Origin: DASXPG01 sp044449445
Lineage (GTDB): Bacteria; Gemmatimonadota; Gemmatimonadetes; Gemmatimonadales; JACORV01
DNA length: 6,275 nt
NCBI GenBank assembly: GCA_044449445.1
Contig: JBIOIA010000137.1
Span: forward strand, 1 to 6,275
Direction: 5' to 3'
Notes under the pieces: generated by a model
What the model saw: the letters and a program-made list of their open reading frames with translations, nothing else
What the model was told of the DNA's origin: nothing
Database searches by the model: none
Translations under genes and position numbers: made by a program
Shown here: piece after piece, positions 4,833 to 6,275 of the stretch
Layout: the number at the start of each line of letters is the position of its first letter
How positions within the stretch are numbered: position 1 is the first letter of the stretch

Positions 4833-6148
4833 AGGTTCAGCACCAGCTCCAGCGAGCGCTCGGCTGCGCCGAGCCCCGTGTCCACCACCGCCCGTGCCGC
4901 CGCTCCCGCGGCCGCACGGGCGGTCTGGTTTTCGAGCCATCGCGTGAGCGCGTCCGAGAGTGAGCGTGCGTCGCTGGCGCTGGCTCCGCCCGAATGCTCC
5001 AGGAGCAGCCGCGCGTCGCGGCTGCTGTTCCACTGCGGGCCGAACAGCACCGGCACGCCGAGCGCGGCGGGTTCGATCACGGCGTGCAGGCCAGCGGCGT
5101 GGAAGCCGCCGCCCACGAACGCGATCGTCGCCGCCGAGTAGAGATCAGCCAGCACGCCTACTCGGTCCACGACGCAGACGTCGAACTGAGAGGCGGCAGG
5201 CGGCGGGCGGGAGGCGGCAGCGTCGATGGAGAACTGCGACTCCAGCGCGGACAGACGAACCACGACGGCGCCGGGCAGCGACAGCGCAATGCGGCGCTCG
5301 AGCGCGGCGAGGTGTTCCTCGTCCGGCTCGTGGGGCGCGATCACGAGCGCGAGCGGCGTTTTGGCGCGCGTCAGCGCGACGGCGGGAAGCAGCACGCGCT
5401 CGTCGGCGGGCCAGGTGGAGCCCGCCACGAGGAGCGGCGCGCGCGACTCGCGCAGCGCGCGCAGGGCGGGACGGCCGCGGTCGATCGCAACGGCGCGGGC
5501 GAGGGCGGCGTCGTGGCGGGTGTCGCCGGTGATCCGGATCCGCTCCGGGCGCACGCCCAGGCGCTCCAGCGCCCGTGCGTCGGCCTCGTCGATGGCGCCG
5601 ACCGCATCGAGCGCACGGTAGGTCGGACCGAGCAGCGCGCGCGCCAACATGCTCCGCCTGGAGGACGTGGGCGCGAGCGTGGCCGAAATCAGTCCGATGC
5701 GCACGTTTCTCGCGGCCGCCTGAAGCACCAGCTCGGGCCACAGGTCGGTTGCCGCGAAGACGAGCGCCCGGGGGTGCAGTGCGTCGAGCGCGACGGCCGT
5801 GTCGCGCCTGGTGTCGGCCGGGACGTAGCCGGCGAAGTCGGCACCGATGGCCGCCGCGAGCTGCTCGGCCGACGCGCTGGCGTGCGTGAAGACTACCTGC
5901 CAGTCGGGCCGTGCTGCACGCAGCCGGGCCATGACCGCTTCGGCCTGGCGGCCCTCGCCGACCGAGGCGGCGTGGAACCAGACGAGCGGCATCTTCGTAT
6001 CGCGATGGAGGCGGGCCCACTCGGCCAGCGCTCCCGCGGCGCCGAGCCGCCCCGTGATAGCGCGGGCGGCCTTCCGGTCGCCGAGCGATGCGATGGGAGC
6101 CGCGGCACGCATGACGTTCCACGCGGCGCGATAGAGGAGCTTCAGCAT
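4829..6148 (-). CDS. waaA: 3-deoxy-D-manno-octulosonic acid (Kdo) transferase
   Basis: WaaA (KdtA) transfers Kdo from CMP-Kdo to the lipid A precursor at the inner face of the cytoplasmic membrane, starting the lipopolysaccharide core. The 439-residue product has the two-domain GT30 plan. The acceptor domain carries WFHAASVGEG (57-66), with the expected catalytic Glu65, and a Trp-Pro motif TDLWPEL (134-140). The donor domain carries ITGDTRHD (206-213), AGSTW (242-246), LVIAPHEPDEEHL (268-280), FVGGGFHAAGLHAVIEPAAL (344-363) and FGPQWNSSRDA (369-379). The forms GDTRHD, APHEPDE and GLHAVIEPA resemble Bacteroidetes-type enzymes more than the E. coli type, which has GGHNPLEPA. The start MLKLLYRAAW fits family N-termini with a short membrane-associating helix. 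A Pro- and Ala-rich linker, AASRPPPAAS (311-320), is encoded by a heptamer array. The gene overlaps its convergent neighbour by four bases and its divergent neighbour by two. Confidence 0.95.
   Translation of the reverse strand: MLKLLYRAAWNVMRAAAPIASLGDRKAARAITGRLGAAGALAEWARLHRDTKMPLVWFHAASVGEGRQAEAVMARLRAARPDWQVVFTHASASAEQLAAAIGADFAGYVPADTRRDTAVALDALHPRALVFAATDLWPELVLQAAARNVRIGLISATLAPTSSRRSMLARALLGPTYRALDAVGAIDEADARALERLGVRPERIRITGDTRHDAALARAVAIDRGRPALRALRESRAPLLVAGSTWPADERVLLPAVALTRAKTPLALVIAPHEPDEEHLAALERRIALSLPGAVVVRLSALESQFSIDAAASRPPPAASQFDVCVVDRVGVLADLYSAATIAFVGGGFHAAGLHAVIEPAALGVPVLFGPQWNSSRDARLLLEHSGGASASDARSLSDALTRWLENQTARAAAGAAARAVVDTGLGAAERSLELVLNL
5004..5026. other. Perfect ten-base hairpin inside waaA
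   Basis: AGCAGCCGCG (5004-5013) and CGCGGCTGCT (5017-5026) are perfect inverted copies separated by CGT. On the - strand this codes part of the waaA segment around NSSRDARLLLEH. On the + strand it lies about 170 bases past the stop of the convergent barrel gene, where it could act on read-through RNA. No T-run follows on the + strand. Confidence 0.6.
5192..5219. repeat. Tandem heptamer array (GGCGGCA type) within waaA
   Basis: Four heptamers run without a gap: GGCGGCA (5192-5198), GGCGGCG (5199-5205), GGCGGGA (5206-5212) and GGCGGCA (5213-5219). Read on the - strand they encode the Ala-Ser-Arg-Pro-Pro-Pro-Ala-Ala linker of WaaA, between two conserved blocks of the donor domain. The unit length, seven, is the same as in the array at 239-316, but the sequence is different. 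Confidence 0.8.
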
Positions 6149-6154
6149 GCTGAA
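6141..6154. repeat. Perfect 14-base palindrome carrying two opposed start codons
   Basis: TTCAGCATGCTGAA equals its own reverse complement. The ATG of the + strand gene is at 6147-6149 and the ATG of waaA on the - strand is at 6148-6146, so the two start codons share bases 6147-6148. Because of the symmetry, both proteins begin Met-Leu-Lys. Confidence 0.9.
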
Positions 6155-6275
6155 AGACTATCTCAATCGGTCACGGGCGGCACGCTACAGCATCCTGTTC
6201 GCGCTGCCGCTCCTGGTCCTGTACGAGGCCTCGAGTCTGATGCTGAACGGCTCCCCGATCGCGGGGGTCCGCAAC
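6147..6275 (+). CDS. Predicted CPBP-family intramembrane protein, N-terminal part
   Basis: Forty-three codons are visible and the gene runs out of the window. The product starts MLKDYLNRSRAARYSILFAL. It then has one hydrophobic segment, ILFALPLLVLYEASSLML (16-33), and ends GSPIAGVRN. The order of basic N-terminus, ProLeuLeu-Val-Leu-TyrGlu in the first membrane helix and a GlyValArgAsn turn is what I associate with bacterial members of the CPBP (type II CAAX protease-like) family. The catalytic EExxxR and HxxxN motifs would lie downstream and cannot be seen, so the call is tentative. The start is well supported: an in-frame TAG at 6132-6134 precedes it, and AGGAG (6135-6139) sits seven bases before the ATG. 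That ribosome site lies inside the waaA coding sequence, and the start codon overlaps the waaA start. Confidence 0.55.
   Translation, partial: MLKDYLNRSRAARYSILFALPLLVLYEASSLMLNGSPIAGVRN

Noticed and set aside
4858..4874. GC-rich seven-base hairpin just past the barrel gene stop, as a terminator
   Set aside because: It has a three-base loop, no T-run and lies within waaA codons; short GC stems like this are common in such sequence.

Overview
The window looks like a GC-rich chromosomal stretch from a diderm bacterium. The lipid A Kdo transferase, the lipoprotein and the signal-peptide-bearing beta-barrel candidates all imply an outer membrane. The short ATP synthase epsilon subunit, the non-proteobacterial style of the WaaA motifs and the overall composition suggest Gemmatimonadota or a relative. 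That placement is an impression from the proteins, not a proven one.

Layout: the end of an F-type ATP synthase operon comes first on the + strand: the 3' end of atpG (1-235), atpD (330-1736) and atpC (1733-2008). atpD and atpC are coupled by an ATGA overlap. atpG and atpD are separated by a 94-base gap that is almost filled by an inverted array of heptamers (239-316). Next comes a block of four exported-protein genes on the + strand: a predicted outer-membrane beta-barrel protein (2079-2654), a second small barrel (2811-3470), a Bor-like lipoprotein (3535-3918) and a third small barrel with three cysteine pairs (4041-4832). Two convincing intrinsic terminators (2701-2740, 3483-3515) and a further stem-loop (3941-3978) divide this block into short transcription units. 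The barrels at 2811 and 4041 are distant paralogs, and their 5' leaders share a hairpin-AACC-GGAGGATGC arrangement.

The block runs tail to tail into waaA on the - strand (4829-6148); the two stop codons share the palindrome CTAG. waaA in turn is head to head with the start of a predicted CPBP-family membrane protein (6147 to the window end), and their start codons overlap inside a perfect 14-base palindrome.

Functionally, the left part makes the F1 catalytic head of ATP synthase. The middle and right parts concern the cell envelope: outer-membrane proteins, a lipoprotein and Kdo transfer to lipid A. I see no tRNA, rRNA, insertion sequence, CRISPR array or phage gene. The most unusual features are the two heptamer arrays (one intergenic, one coding), the shared barrel-gene leader, and the overlapping start and stop codons around waaA.
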